Assembly (NCBI GenBank): GCA_021163085.1
Contig: JAGGXL010000110.1
Span: 1-14,107 of the forward strand
Source: Thermodesulfobacterium sp.
GTDB lineage: Bacteria; Desulfobacterota; Thermodesulfobacteria; Thermodesulfobacteriales; Thermodesulfobacteriaceae
Reading direction: 5' to 3'
DNA length: 14,107 nt
Shown here: positions 5,133 to 11,787 of the stretch, piece by piece
Layout: each line of letters opens with the position of its first letter
Position numbering within the stretch: the stretch's first letter is position 1
Made by a program: the position numbers and the translations under genes
Notes under the pieces: model-generated
Databases searched by the model: none
Told to the model about the DNA's origin: nothing
What the model saw: only the letters and a program-made list of their open reading frames with translations

Positions 5133-7736
5133 ATGGAAAATTTTATAAAAACAGATATAAAAAAAGGTTTAAGTTCTCAAGAAGTAGAAGAAAGAATTAA
5201 AAAGTTTGGATTAAATGAAATTCCAGAAAAAGAGGAGCCTTTATGGCATAGAATTTTTCGCCGTTTCTGGGGTCCTATTCCCTGGATGATAGAAATAGCA
5301 GGCATTTTATCTGCTTTAGTTAAAAAATGGGAAGATTTTACTATAATCACTGTTTTACTTCTAATAAATGCTTTGGTTGATTTCTGGCAAGAAAATAAAG
5401 CTATCTCAGCTTTAAAAGTTTTGAAACAGAAATTAGCTAAAAAGGCTCTTGTTTTAAGAGATGGAAAATGGCAGGAAATAGAAGCTAAATACCTTGTTCC
5501 AGGAGACATCATTAAGCTTAAAATAGGAGAAATTGTCCCTGCTGATGTGAAACTTTTAGAAGGGGAGTATATTTTAATAGATCAATCAGCTCTTACAGGT
5601 GAGTCTTTACCTGTAACTAAAAATAAAGAAGATATAGCTTATTCCAATTCCATTGTAAAACAGGGAGAAATGATAGCTGTAGTTACTGCTACAGGAATGA
5701 ACACCTATTTTGGGAAAACAGTAAAACTTGTTGCTAAGGCTGAAAGAGAAGAGCGTTCACATTTTAAAGAAATGGTTATTAAAGTAGGAAATTTATTAAT
5801 TACCATGGCTTTAGTTTTGATATTCTTAATGATTTTAATAGAACTCAAAAGAGGAACCAACTGGATTGAGCTAACCAGATTTTCTTTAGTATTATTAGTA
5901 GCTTCAATACCTGTAGCTTTACCCGCAGTTTTAACAGTAACCATGGCTATAGGTGCGTTATATCTGGCTAAAAGAAAAGTCATTGTAAGTAAATTAGCTT
6001 CTATTGAAGAACTGGCCGGCATTGATATTTTATGTTGTGATAAAACAGGGACTTTAACAAAAAATCGTATGACTATAGCAGAACCTTTTACTATTAAGGA
6101 TTTCAAAGTTGAAAATTTAATATTCATGGCGGCATTGGCTTCTAAAGAGGAAAATAAAGATCCTATAGAATTGCCCATTTTTGAATGGTTAAAAAAACAT
6201 AATCTTTATGATAAATACAAAAGTTGTATTCAAAAGAAATTCATACCTTTTGATCCTATAAGGAAAAGAACAGAAGTAGTAGTTCAATGTGGAAAAGTGA
6301 AGCAAGTAATAATGAAAGGGGCTCCTCAAGTGATTCTAAAATTTTGTAAAAATATCGAGAAAAATGAAATTTTAAAAAAAATAGAAGAGTTTGCAGAAAA
6401 TGGTTTTAGAACTATCGGAGTAGCTTATAAAAATATTAATGAAGAATCTTTTCAGTTTATAGGGCTTATTCCTTTTTTTGATCCACCAAGAGAGGATTCT
6501 AAAAAAGCTATAGAAAAAGCCAAAGGTTATGGTGTGCAGATTAAAATGATAACCGGAGACAATATAGCAATTGCTAAATATATTGCCAGAATTTTAGGAA
6601 TAGGAGAAAAAATTTACAGTGCTCGAGAACTTAGAGGAGAAAGTTATGAAGAATATGCCATCCTTACTGAGGTTATTAGTAAAGCCTTTTTACGAGTAGA
6701 AAAAGGTTTTTCAGAAGAGGAGGCACAGAAAAAGGCTAAAAAAATAGCAGAACTGGTTCAGAAAGAGTTGGAATATAAAAAATTACCCATAGGTATGGTT
6801 AGACGGCATGAATCAGAAATTATAAAGATAATTGAAGAGGCTAATGGATTTGCAGAGGTTTTTCCAGAAGATAAATATTTTATTGTTGAAAAACTGCAAA
6901 AAGCAGGGCACATAGTAGGTATGACAGGAGATGGAGTAAATGATGCTCCAGCTTTAAGAAAAGCAGATGCAGGTATAGCTGTTTCTGACGCTACAGATGC
7001 AGCCAGAGCTGCAGCATCTTTGGTCTTACTTTTACCTGGATTGACGGTTATTGTTCAGGCTATAAGAATAGCTCGTCAAATATTTGGAAGAATGGAAAGT
7101 TATACTATCTACAGAATGGCTGAAACTATTAGAGTAGCAGTTTTTATGGTTTTATCTATATTAATTTTTGGATTTTATCCAGTTACTCCTCTAATGATTA
7201 TAATTTTAGCTCTTCTTAATGATTTACCTATTCTTACCATTGCCTATGATAATGTCAGCATTTCCAAAAAACCTGTGCGTTGGGATTTATATGAAATAAG
7301 TGTTATGTCTTTTTGGCTCGGCATCGCAGGGGTTATCTCATCTTTTACTCTGTATGTTTTGTTAAGAAAATACTGGGGGCTTCCTTCAGATATAATTCAA
7401 TCTATAATATTTGCAAAGTTAGCTGTAGCAGGGCATGGGACTATTTATAATACTCGTATAAAAGATTGGTTTTGGCGAAAGCCTTGGCCTTCTCCTATTC
7501 TCTGGATAGCAACTTTTAGTACCAGAGTTGTTGGAACTATTATAGCAGTATATGGCTTTAATCTAATTACTCCCATAGGTTGGAATTGGGCTTTTTTTGC
7601 ATGGGGATATGCTATGGTGTGGTTCATTTTTAATGATGTAGTAAAGGTAGGAATTTTAAAGATGTACAGGTCTAAAAAACTTTTGTTTTCTACAGAACAC
7701 TTCATCTGGCTTAGAAAAAGATTAAACAAGGCTTAA
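5133..7736 (+). CDS. P3A-type proton-exporting P-type ATPase
   Basis: The 867-residue protein has the full P-type ATPase layout: cation-ATPase N-terminal segment (about 10-60, ending RRFWGPIPWMIEIAGI), actuator loop LTGES (154-158), membrane PVALP (260-264), phosphorylated Asp303 in DKTGTLT, FDPIRKRTEV and MKGAP in the nucleotide domain, TGDN (474-477) and GDGVNDAP (599-606). Arg667 in TIYRMAETIR and Asp697 in LLNDLPILTI align with plant AHA2 Arg655 and Asp684, the residues that gate and carry the proton, supporting H+ rather than metal or Ca2+ transport. It ends soon after the last membrane segment and lacks the regulatory C-terminal tail of plant pumps. A charged helical stretch, about 501-570, between the P-domain TGDN part and GFAEVFPEDKY is longer than I recall for yeast or plant enzymes. 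The start is 3 nt after the small membrane peptide and has only a weak purine-rich ribosome site inside it. Confidence 0.94.
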   Translation: MENFIKTDIKKGLSSQEVEERIKKFGLNEIPEKEEPLWHRIFRRFWGPIPWMIEIAGILSALVKKWEDFTIITVLLLINALVDFWQENKAISALKVLKQKLAKKALVLRDGKWQEIEAKYLVPGDIIKLKIGEIVPADVKLLEGEYILIDQSALTGESLPVTKNKEDIAYSNSIVKQGEMIAVVTATGMNTYFGKTVKLVAKAEREERSHFKEMVIKVGNLLITMALVLIFLMILIELKRGTNWIELTRFSLVLLVASIPVALPAVLTVTMAIGALYLAKRKVIVSKLASIEELAGIDILCCDKTGTLTKNRMTIAEPFTIKDFKVENLIFMAALASKEENKDPIELPIFEWLKKHNLYDKYKSCIQKKFIPFDPIRKRTEVVVQCGKVKQVIMKGAPQVILKFCKNIEKNEILKKIEEFAENGFRTIGVAYKNINEESFQFIGLIPFFDPPREDSKKAIEKAKGYGVQIKMITGDNIAIAKYIARILGIGEKIYSARELRGESYEEYAILTEVISKAFLRVEKGFSEEEAQKKAKKIAELVQKELEYKKLPIGMVRRHESEIIKIIEEANGFAEVFPEDKYFIVEKLQKAGHIVGMTGDGVNDAPALRKADAGIAVSDATDAARAAASLVLLLPGLTVIVQAIRIARQIFGRMESYTIYRMAETIRVAVFMVLSILIFGFYPVTPLMIIILALLNDLPILTIAYDNVSISKKPVRWDLYEISVMSFWLGIAGVISSFTLYVLLRKYWGLPSDIIQSIIFAKLAVAGHGTIYNTRIKDWFWRKPWPSPILWIATFSTRVVGTIIAVYGFNLITPIGWNWAFFAWGYAMVWFIFNDVVKVGILKMYRSKKLLFSTEHFIWLRKRLNKA

Positions 7737-7737
7737 T

Positions 7738-8301
7738 TTATTCTGTAGGAGAAAGTCTTCTTTTTGAAGTAGGATAAGGCAAGATTTTTTCTAAGGCTTT
7801 AAGTGTTTTTTCAGAAACTTTAATTTGTTTAAAAACTTTTATACCGGCCTCTTTTATAGCATTTTTCCAAAATTCATCTCTTTCAAAGTCTCTACTTTCG
7901 TAATCATATTCATAATATATTTCTTTAATTCCAGCTGAAGCCAAGAGCTTTAAACATACATAACAAGGAGCAAGGGTACAATAGATACTTGCCCCTTCTA
8001 CTGAAATTCCAAATTTAGCTGCTTGCGCTATAGCATTTGCCTCTGCATGGGTTGATCTGCAAAAATTATATTTGTCAATATCAGGAACACCCTTTTCTCT
8101 TCTGAAACAATACTTGGGACCTTTGTCTGTGCAATGCCATGCACCGGGCATAGGACCATTATAACCTGTTGCAAGAATTCTCTTATTTTTAACAATAACA
8201 GCCCCTGTAGGACGGGAATTGCATCCAGAACGCAATGCCACTATTTTAGCAATAAGCATAAAATATTCGTGCCAGTCAGGTCTGTAATTTTCTTCTGCCA
8301 T
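7738..8301 (-). CDS. Deoxycytidylate (dCMP) deaminase
   Basis: The 187-residue protein belongs to the zinc-dependent cytidine/deoxycytidylate deaminase family. The catalytic motif HAE is at 85-87 (STHAEANAIAQAA), and PCYVC gives zinc ligands Cys113 and Cys116 in CTLAPCYVCLKLL. SRPTGAVIVKNKRILATGYNGP near the N-terminus and the HC...YCFRR segment (56-68) are typical of dCMP deaminases of the T4/ComEB type rather than cytidine or tRNA deaminases. It converts dCMP to dUMP, the substrate of thymidylate synthase. The C-terminal 30 residues (KTLKALEKILPYPTSKRRL) are a polar extension. It lies 4 nt after glyA, whose product supplies methylene-tetrahydrofolate for the same step. Its stop is only 1 nt from the stop of the convergent ATPase gene. 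No strong ribosome site is seen, so coupling to glyA is likely. Confidence 0.92.
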   Translation of the reverse strand: MAEENYRPDWHEYFMLIAKIVALRSGCNSRPTGAVIVKNKRILATGYNGPMPGAWHCTDKGPKYCFRREKGVPDIDKYNFCRSTHAEANAIAQAAKFGISVEGASIYCTLAPCYVCLKLLASAGIKEIYYEYDYESRDFERDEFWKNAIKEAGIKVFKQIKVSEKTLKALEKILPYPTSKRRLSPTE

Positions 8302-8305
8302 CTAT

Positions 8306-9544
8306 TTACTTTTTATAAAAAGGAAACTTTTTGCAAATTTCTCTTACTTTTTCTCTTATTTTCTTTCTTAACTTTTCATTGTCTGGATTTTTTAGTATTT
8401 CACACATATAATGAGCTACTTCTTCCACTTCAGCTTCTTTTAACCCTCTTGTAGTTATAGCGGGAGTTCCTATTCTTATACCACTTGTAACCCTGGGAGG
8501 TCGGGTGTCAAAGGGGATAGCATTTTTGTTTACTGTTATCCCTGCTTCCTCTAATAACTTTTCTGCTTCAGCTCCTGTTAATCCTTTTATAGAAACATCT
8601 ATTAGAACAAGGTGTGTATCTGTTCCTCCTGAAATAACTCTAAATCCTTCATTTTTAAAAACTTCGGCAATTACTTTAGCATTTTTGACCACCTGTTGCT
8701 GATAGATTTTAAATTCATGTTGCAGGGCTTCCTTAAAGCACACTGCTTTTGCAGCAATGATATGCATATGAGGTCCACCTTGAATTCCTGGAAAAACGGT
8801 TTTGTCAATTATTTTTGCATATTTTTCTTTACAAAGAATGAAGCCTCCTCTTGGTCCTCTCAAGGTTTTATGTGTAGTAGAGGTTATAAAGTCTGCATAG
8901 ATTATTGGGGAGGGATGAATACCTGCAGCCACAAGACCAGCAATGTGAGCCATGTCAACCATTAAATAAGCTCCCACTTCCTGAACAATTTTAAAAAAGA
9001 CTTCAAAATCTATTGTTCTTGGGTATGCACTTGCACCTGCTATAATAAGTTTTGGTTTATGCTCCAAGGCAAGTTTTCTGACTTCTTCATAATCAATCAT
9101 TTCAGTTTCTTTGGAGACTCCATAATGAACAATTTTGTAAAATTTTCCCGAAAAATTGACCTTTGCTCCATGAGAAAGATGCCCCCCATGAGCAAGATTC
9201 ATAGAAAGAATAGTGTCTCCTGGATTTAGTATGGCAAAGTAAACTGCCATATTAGCTTGTGTTCCAGAATGAGGTTGCACATTGGCATGCTCTGCTCCAA
9301 AAAGAAGCTTAACCCTTTCAATAGCAAGTTTTTCAACCTCATCAACATACGCACATCCTCCGTAATAACGAGAAAAGGGATATCCTTCAGCATATTTATT
9401 CATCAAACAGGAGCCTTCTGCTTCCATAATCGCAAAATCAGCCATATTTTCAGAAGCTATCATCTCTAACTGATATTCCTGTCTTTCAATCTCTTTTTGA
9501 ATTAAATTCCAAATCTCTGGATCAATTTTTTTTAAAAAAGACAT
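8306..9544 (-). CDS. glyA: Serine hydroxymethyltransferase
   Basis: The 412-residue protein is full length for bacterial SHMT. It interconverts serine plus tetrahydrofolate with glycine plus 5,10-methylene-tetrahydrofolate in the cytoplasm, using pyridoxal phosphate. Visible family segments are LEMIASENMAD (26-36), NKYAEGYPFSRYYGGCAYVDEVE (about 49-71), NVQPHSGTQANMAVY (about 88-102), MVDMAHIAGLVAAG (about 195-208) with the PLP-contacting Asp and His, and TTHKTLRGPRGG (223-234) with the Schiff-base Lys226. The ATG at 9544 has a strong site (GGGAGGG, 8 nt spacing). It precedes dCMP deaminase by 4 nt, forming a thymidylate-supply pair, and follows the glycosyltransferase gene by 47 nt on the same strand. 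Confidence 0.98.
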   Translation of the reverse strand: MSFLKKIDPEIWNLIQKEIERQEYQLEMIASENMADFAIMEAEGSCLMNKYAEGYPFSRYYGGCAYVDEVEKLAIERVKLLFGAEHANVQPHSGTQANMAVYFAILNPGDTILSMNLAHGGHLSHGAKVNFSGKFYKIVHYGVSKETEMIDYEEVRKLALEHKPKLIIAGASAYPRTIDFEVFFKIVQEVGAYLMVDMAHIAGLVAAGIHPSPIIYADFITSTTHKTLRGPRGGFILCKEKYAKIIDKTVFPGIQGGPHMHIIAAKAVCFKEALQHEFKIYQQQVVKNAKVIAEVFKNEGFRVISGGTDTHLVLIDVSIKGLTGAEAEKLLEEAGITVNKNAIPFDTRPPRVTSGIRIGTPAITTRGLKEAEVEEVAHYMCEILKNPDNEKLRKKIREKVREICKKFPFYKK

Positions 9545-9577
9545 TAATTTTCCCTCCCATTCATTTTTCGTAACTCA

Positions 9578-9586
9578 ATTTTAACA
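9578..9586 (-). promoter_or_regulatory. Possible extended -10 promoter element for glyA
   Basis: On the minus strand TGT immediately precedes TAAAAT (TGn at 9584-9586, hexamer 9578-9583), an extended -10 form about 34 nt before the glyA ATG. No good -35 is present 16-18 nt upstream. It could give glyA a start independent of the glycosyltransferase gene, or it could be a chance match in AT-rich DNA with glyA transcribed by read-through. Confidence 0.3.
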
Positions 9587-9591
9587 GAAAA

Positions 9592-10512
9592 TTAAAAAAT
9601 TTCTTCTATTTTAAAAACTCCTTCTATTTGTGCTTTGTTAAATCGTTTTAGATTTTTCCATATAATATAACTAAGTGCTGAAAAAACCAATAAAAACGCC
9701 TCTATAACGACTTTTTCTAAAAAAGAAAGTTTTAATAAACAGATAAAGGGTAAACTACCTAAAAAGGTCGCAAAATTTAAGATAAAAAAATATTTGAAAA
9801 TTTTTTCAAATTTAACAGAATTTTTCAAAATAAAAGGAATGGTTAATAGGTCTCTTATAACTTCAAATGTTCTCTTCAAGTTATAATGAGTCTTTCCATA
9901 AAATCTTGGTCTATCAACTACTGGTATCTCACAAACTTCTTCATTTTTTACACCGAAAATAGCAGGTATAAAACGATGAAATCCATGTGGGAGTTGGACC
10001 TTTTTTGGTATAGAAGAAAGATAAGCTTTCAGTGAACATCCATTGTCTCTTACTTTAAGACCAGTTACCAGGCTTATAAGCCAGTTAGCCACACGAGAAG
10101 GCAAGATTCTTGTTAAAAAAGGTTCCTTTCTTTTTACTCTATAACCTGTTACTACTTTATAACCTTTTTTTATTTTTTTAATAAGGTCTTTAATATATTT
10201 TGGATCATTTTGACCGTCGCCATCCATAGTTACAATAATATCTCCCTTGGCATGGTAGAAACCAGCTGTTAGTCCTGCAGCTTGTCCTCTGTTTCTGTCC
10301 ATGTTTAGGATCCTTAAAAATGGATCTACACCTTTCAAATCCTTTAAAACCTTTAAAGTGTTGTCATCACTTCCATCGTTTACGAATATAATCTCATAAG
10401 TGTAGCCTTTGGTTTGATACAATTCTTCTAAAACATCTTTTATTTCTTTATAAATAATGGGAATATTTTTCTCTTCGTTATGAACAGGAATTACCAGAGA
10501 TATTTTAATCAT
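9592..10512 (-). CDS. Family 2 glycosyltransferase, polyprenyl-phosphate sugar transferase type
   Basis: The 306-residue protein starts ISLVIPVHNEEKNIP, the nucleotide-sugar fold of GT2. It contains FVNDGSDDNT (43-52), NRGQAAGLTAGFYHAKGD (74-91), the metal-binding MDGDGQNDP (Asp97, Asp99) and DNGCSLKAY (156-164), a pattern shared by dolichyl- or undecaprenyl-phosphate mannose/glucose synthases and ArnC/GtrB enzymes. Two hydrophobic segments near 241-260 and 266-286 would form C-terminal membrane spans, as in GtrB. The likely reaction moves a sugar from UDP- or GDP-sugar to undecaprenyl phosphate on the inner face of the membrane, for modification of surface glycan or lipid A. The sugar cannot be told. 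No flippase, second transferase or lipid A gene lies next to it. The ATG at 10512 has no clear ribosome site. The gene diverges from the str operon. Confidence 0.88.
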   Translation of the reverse strand: MIKISLVIPVHNEEKNIPIIYKEIKDVLEELYQTKGYTYEIIFVNDGSDDNTLKVLKDLKGVDPFLRILNMDRNRGQAAGLTAGFYHAKGDIIVTMDGDGQNDPKYIKDLIKKIKKGYKVVTGYRVKRKEPFLTRILPSRVANWLISLVTGLKVRDNGCSLKAYLSSIPKKVQLPHGFHRFIPAIFGVKNEEVCEIPVVDRPRFYGKTHYNLKRTFEVIRDLLTIPFILKNSVKFEKIFKYFFILNFATFLGSLPFICLLKLSFLEKVVIEAFLLVFSALSYIIWKNLKRFNKAQIEGVFKIEEIF

Positions 10513-10541
10513 TTTAATTAAAAGCTTAAAATTTTACAAAC

Positions 10542-10571
10542 TTTATATATAAATAAAAAATTATAATCCAA
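10542..10571 (-). promoter_or_regulatory. Weak candidate promoter for the glycosyltransferase
   Basis: On the minus strand TTGGAT (10566-10571) is followed after 18 nt by TATAAA (10542-10547), or after 16 nt by TATATA. The -35 shares only its TTG with consensus. Position, about 30 nt before the ATG at 10512, is sensible, but similar boxes are frequent in this AT-rich stretch. Confidence 0.25.
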
Positions 10572-10686
10572 ATTTTTAAATTTTTTTATCGTTTTATCCT
10601 ATCTTTTTTAATTTCTATTTTTAATTACCTATTTTAAGTTGTGTTTGGGGTTTTAGAAGTATTTGGTGTTTATTAAAATTAAACTC

Positions 10687-10714
10687 TTAACAAATTTGTA
10701 AAAAATGTTATAAT
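10687..10714 (+). promoter_or_regulatory. rpsL: Upstream promoter (P1) of the str operon
   Basis: TTAACA (10687-10692), one mismatch from consensus, is followed after 16 nt by a perfect TATAAT (10709-10714). The -10 is preceded by TGT (10706-10708), making an extended -10. A/T-rich tracts directly upstream could act as an UP element. It lies about 120 nt before the rpsL start. Confidence 0.65.
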
Positions 10715-10754
10715 AATTGAACCTTCTGTGAGGGAAATTTTTAGAGAAAAGCCC

Positions 10755-10783
10755 TTGACAATATAAGAAAAAAGTAGTATATA
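10755..10783 (+). promoter_or_regulatory. rpsL: Downstream promoter (P2) of the str operon
   Basis: A perfect TTGACA (10755-10760) is followed after 17 nt by TATATA (10778-10783). The predicted start near 10790 leaves a leader of about 43 nt before rpsL. The -35 forms one arm of a 7-bp inverted repeat, TTGACAA (10755-10761) and TTGTCAA (10790-10796), whose other arm covers the expected transcription start. Confidence 0.7.
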
Positions 10784-10832
10784 AAGGCTTTGTCAAATTT
10801 GAGGAATTTTGTAGATTTAAAAGAGGGGAGAT

Positions 10833-11204
10833 ATGCCTACTATTAACCAACTGGTAAGATTAGGTAGAGGTAAGAAGGTTAAGAAATCAAAAGCACCTGC
10901 TTTGCAAGGTTGCCCTCAAAAAAGGGGAGTTTGTGTAAGAGTTTATACTGTTACACCTAAGAAACCTAATTCAGCTTTAAGAAAGGTTGCAAGAGTGAGA
11001 CTTACTAACGGTATAGAAGTTACTGCTTATATTCCAGGAATTGGGCATAATTTGCAGGAACATTCTGTGGTTTTAGTGAGAGGGGGAAGAGTTAGGGATT
11101 TACCCGGTGTAAGGTATAAAATTATAAGAGGTGCTCTTGATGCAGCAGGAGTACAAAATAGAAGAAAATCTCGTTCCAAATATGGAACGCCAAGGCCCAA
11201 ATAA
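10833..11204 (+). CDS. rpsL: 30S ribosomal protein S12
   Basis: The 123-residue protein matches S12 over its whole length, beginning PTINQLVRLGRGKK and containing GCPQKRGVCVRVYTVTPKKPNSALRKVARVRLTNG-type core sequence (26-60) and RVRDLPGVRYKIIRGALD (86-103). S12 lies at the decoding centre and monitors codon-anticodon pairing. The lysines of TPKKPNS (43-44) are unchanged, as in streptomycin-sensitive forms, and Asp89, the residue methylthiolated by RimO in other bacteria, is present. It is the first gene of the str operon, after two promoters, with a GAGGGGAG ribosome site a few bases before the ATG. Confidence 0.99.
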   Translation: MPTINQLVRLGRGKKVKKSKAPALQGCPQKRGVCVRVYTVTPKKPNSALRKVARVRLTNGIEVTAYIPGIGHNLQEHSVVLVRGGRVRDLPGVRYKIIRGALDAAGVQNRRKSRSKYGTPRPK

Positions 11205-11226
11205 AGTTTAAAAGGAGTGAGTATTT

Positions 11227-11700
11227 ATGCCACGAAGAGGACCAGCTCCAAAAAGAGAAATTCCTCCAGATCCTAAATATGGCAGTGTTTTAGTAGCAAA
11301 ATTTATAAATAATCTTATGAAAGATGGTAAAAAGAATGTAGCTCGTAAGATCTTTTATTCTGCGTTAGAAAGGTTGAAAGAAAAATCAGGTGGAGAGGAT
11401 CCTTTAAAGATTTTTGAAAAGGCTGTAGAAAATGTTAAACCTCTTCTTGAAACTCGTACCCGTAGAGTAGGAGGGGCGAATTATCAGGTTCCTGTAGAGG
11501 TAAGACCTGAAAGACAGGTTTCATTAGCTATAAAATGGATTATTAATGCTGCAAGAGCTCGTAATGAAAAAACAATGGTGGAAAGATTGGCAAATGAACT
11601 ATGGGATGCATACAATGAGAGAGGAGTTGCTATAAAGAAAAGGGACGATACTCATAGAATGGCAGAATCTAACAGAGTTTTTGCTCACTATCGCTGGTAA
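11227..11700 (+). CDS. rpsG: 30S ribosomal protein S7
   Basis: The 157-residue product matches S7 throughout: MPRRGPAPKREIPPDPKYGS, then KFINNLMKDGKKNVARKI, and VGGANYQVPVEVRPERQ in the middle, and a C-terminal KKRDDTHRMAESNRVFAHYRW. S7 nucleates assembly of the 30S head and contacts tRNA in the E site; in E. coli it also represses its own operon. The ATG follows rpsL by 22 nt and has AGGAG 9 nt upstream. Confidence 0.99.
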   Translation: MPRRGPAPKREIPPDPKYGSVLVAKFINNLMKDGKKNVARKIFYSALERLKEKSGGEDPLKIFEKAVENVKPLLETRTRRVGGANYQVPVEVRPERQVSLAIKWIINAARARNEKTMVERLANELWDAYNERGVAIKKRDDTHRMAESNRVFAHYRW

Positions 11701-11726
11701 TTTTTCTATTTAGAGAAAAATTTTTT
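11699..11726 (+). terminator. AT-rich stem-loop with T run between rpsG and fusA
   Basis: AATTTTTCT (11699-11707) pairs with AGAAAAATT (11714-11722) over a 6-nt loop, directly followed by TTTT. The shape is that of an intrinsic terminator, but the stem has a single G-C pair and the next gene belongs to the same operon. It may be a weak attenuator, an RNA-processing site, or chance in AT-rich sequence. Confidence 0.3.
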
Positions 11727-11787
11727 GAAAGGGGTAGTTTGAAATAACAATTTTTTTATGTTTTTAAAATAAGGGGTAAAGAGAAAA

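Larger units (their letters stand above)
10513..10832. other. 320-bp intergenic region between the glycosyltransferase and rpsL
   Basis: No convincing gene is present. The left half (about 10513-10630) consists of long A/T runs and should hold the start of the leftward glycosyltransferase transcript. The right half (10687-10832) holds two tandem rightward promoters and the rpsL leader, which ends in a GAGGGGAG ribosome site (10823-10830). No tRNA, riboswitch or strong terminator is visible. The usual upstream neighbours of a str operon (rpoB, rpoC) are not next to it here. Confidence 0.6.

Noticed and set aside
5705..6178. 157-residue minus-strand frame inside the P-type ATPase gene
   Set aside because: It is fully antisense to a well-supported conserved coding region and resembles no known protein; such shadow frames are common opposite long genes.
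10653..10850. 65-residue minus-strand frame across the rpsL leader
   Set aside because: It covers both str promoters and the rpsL start, has no ribosome site or family resemblance, and reads as translated AT-rich control sequence.
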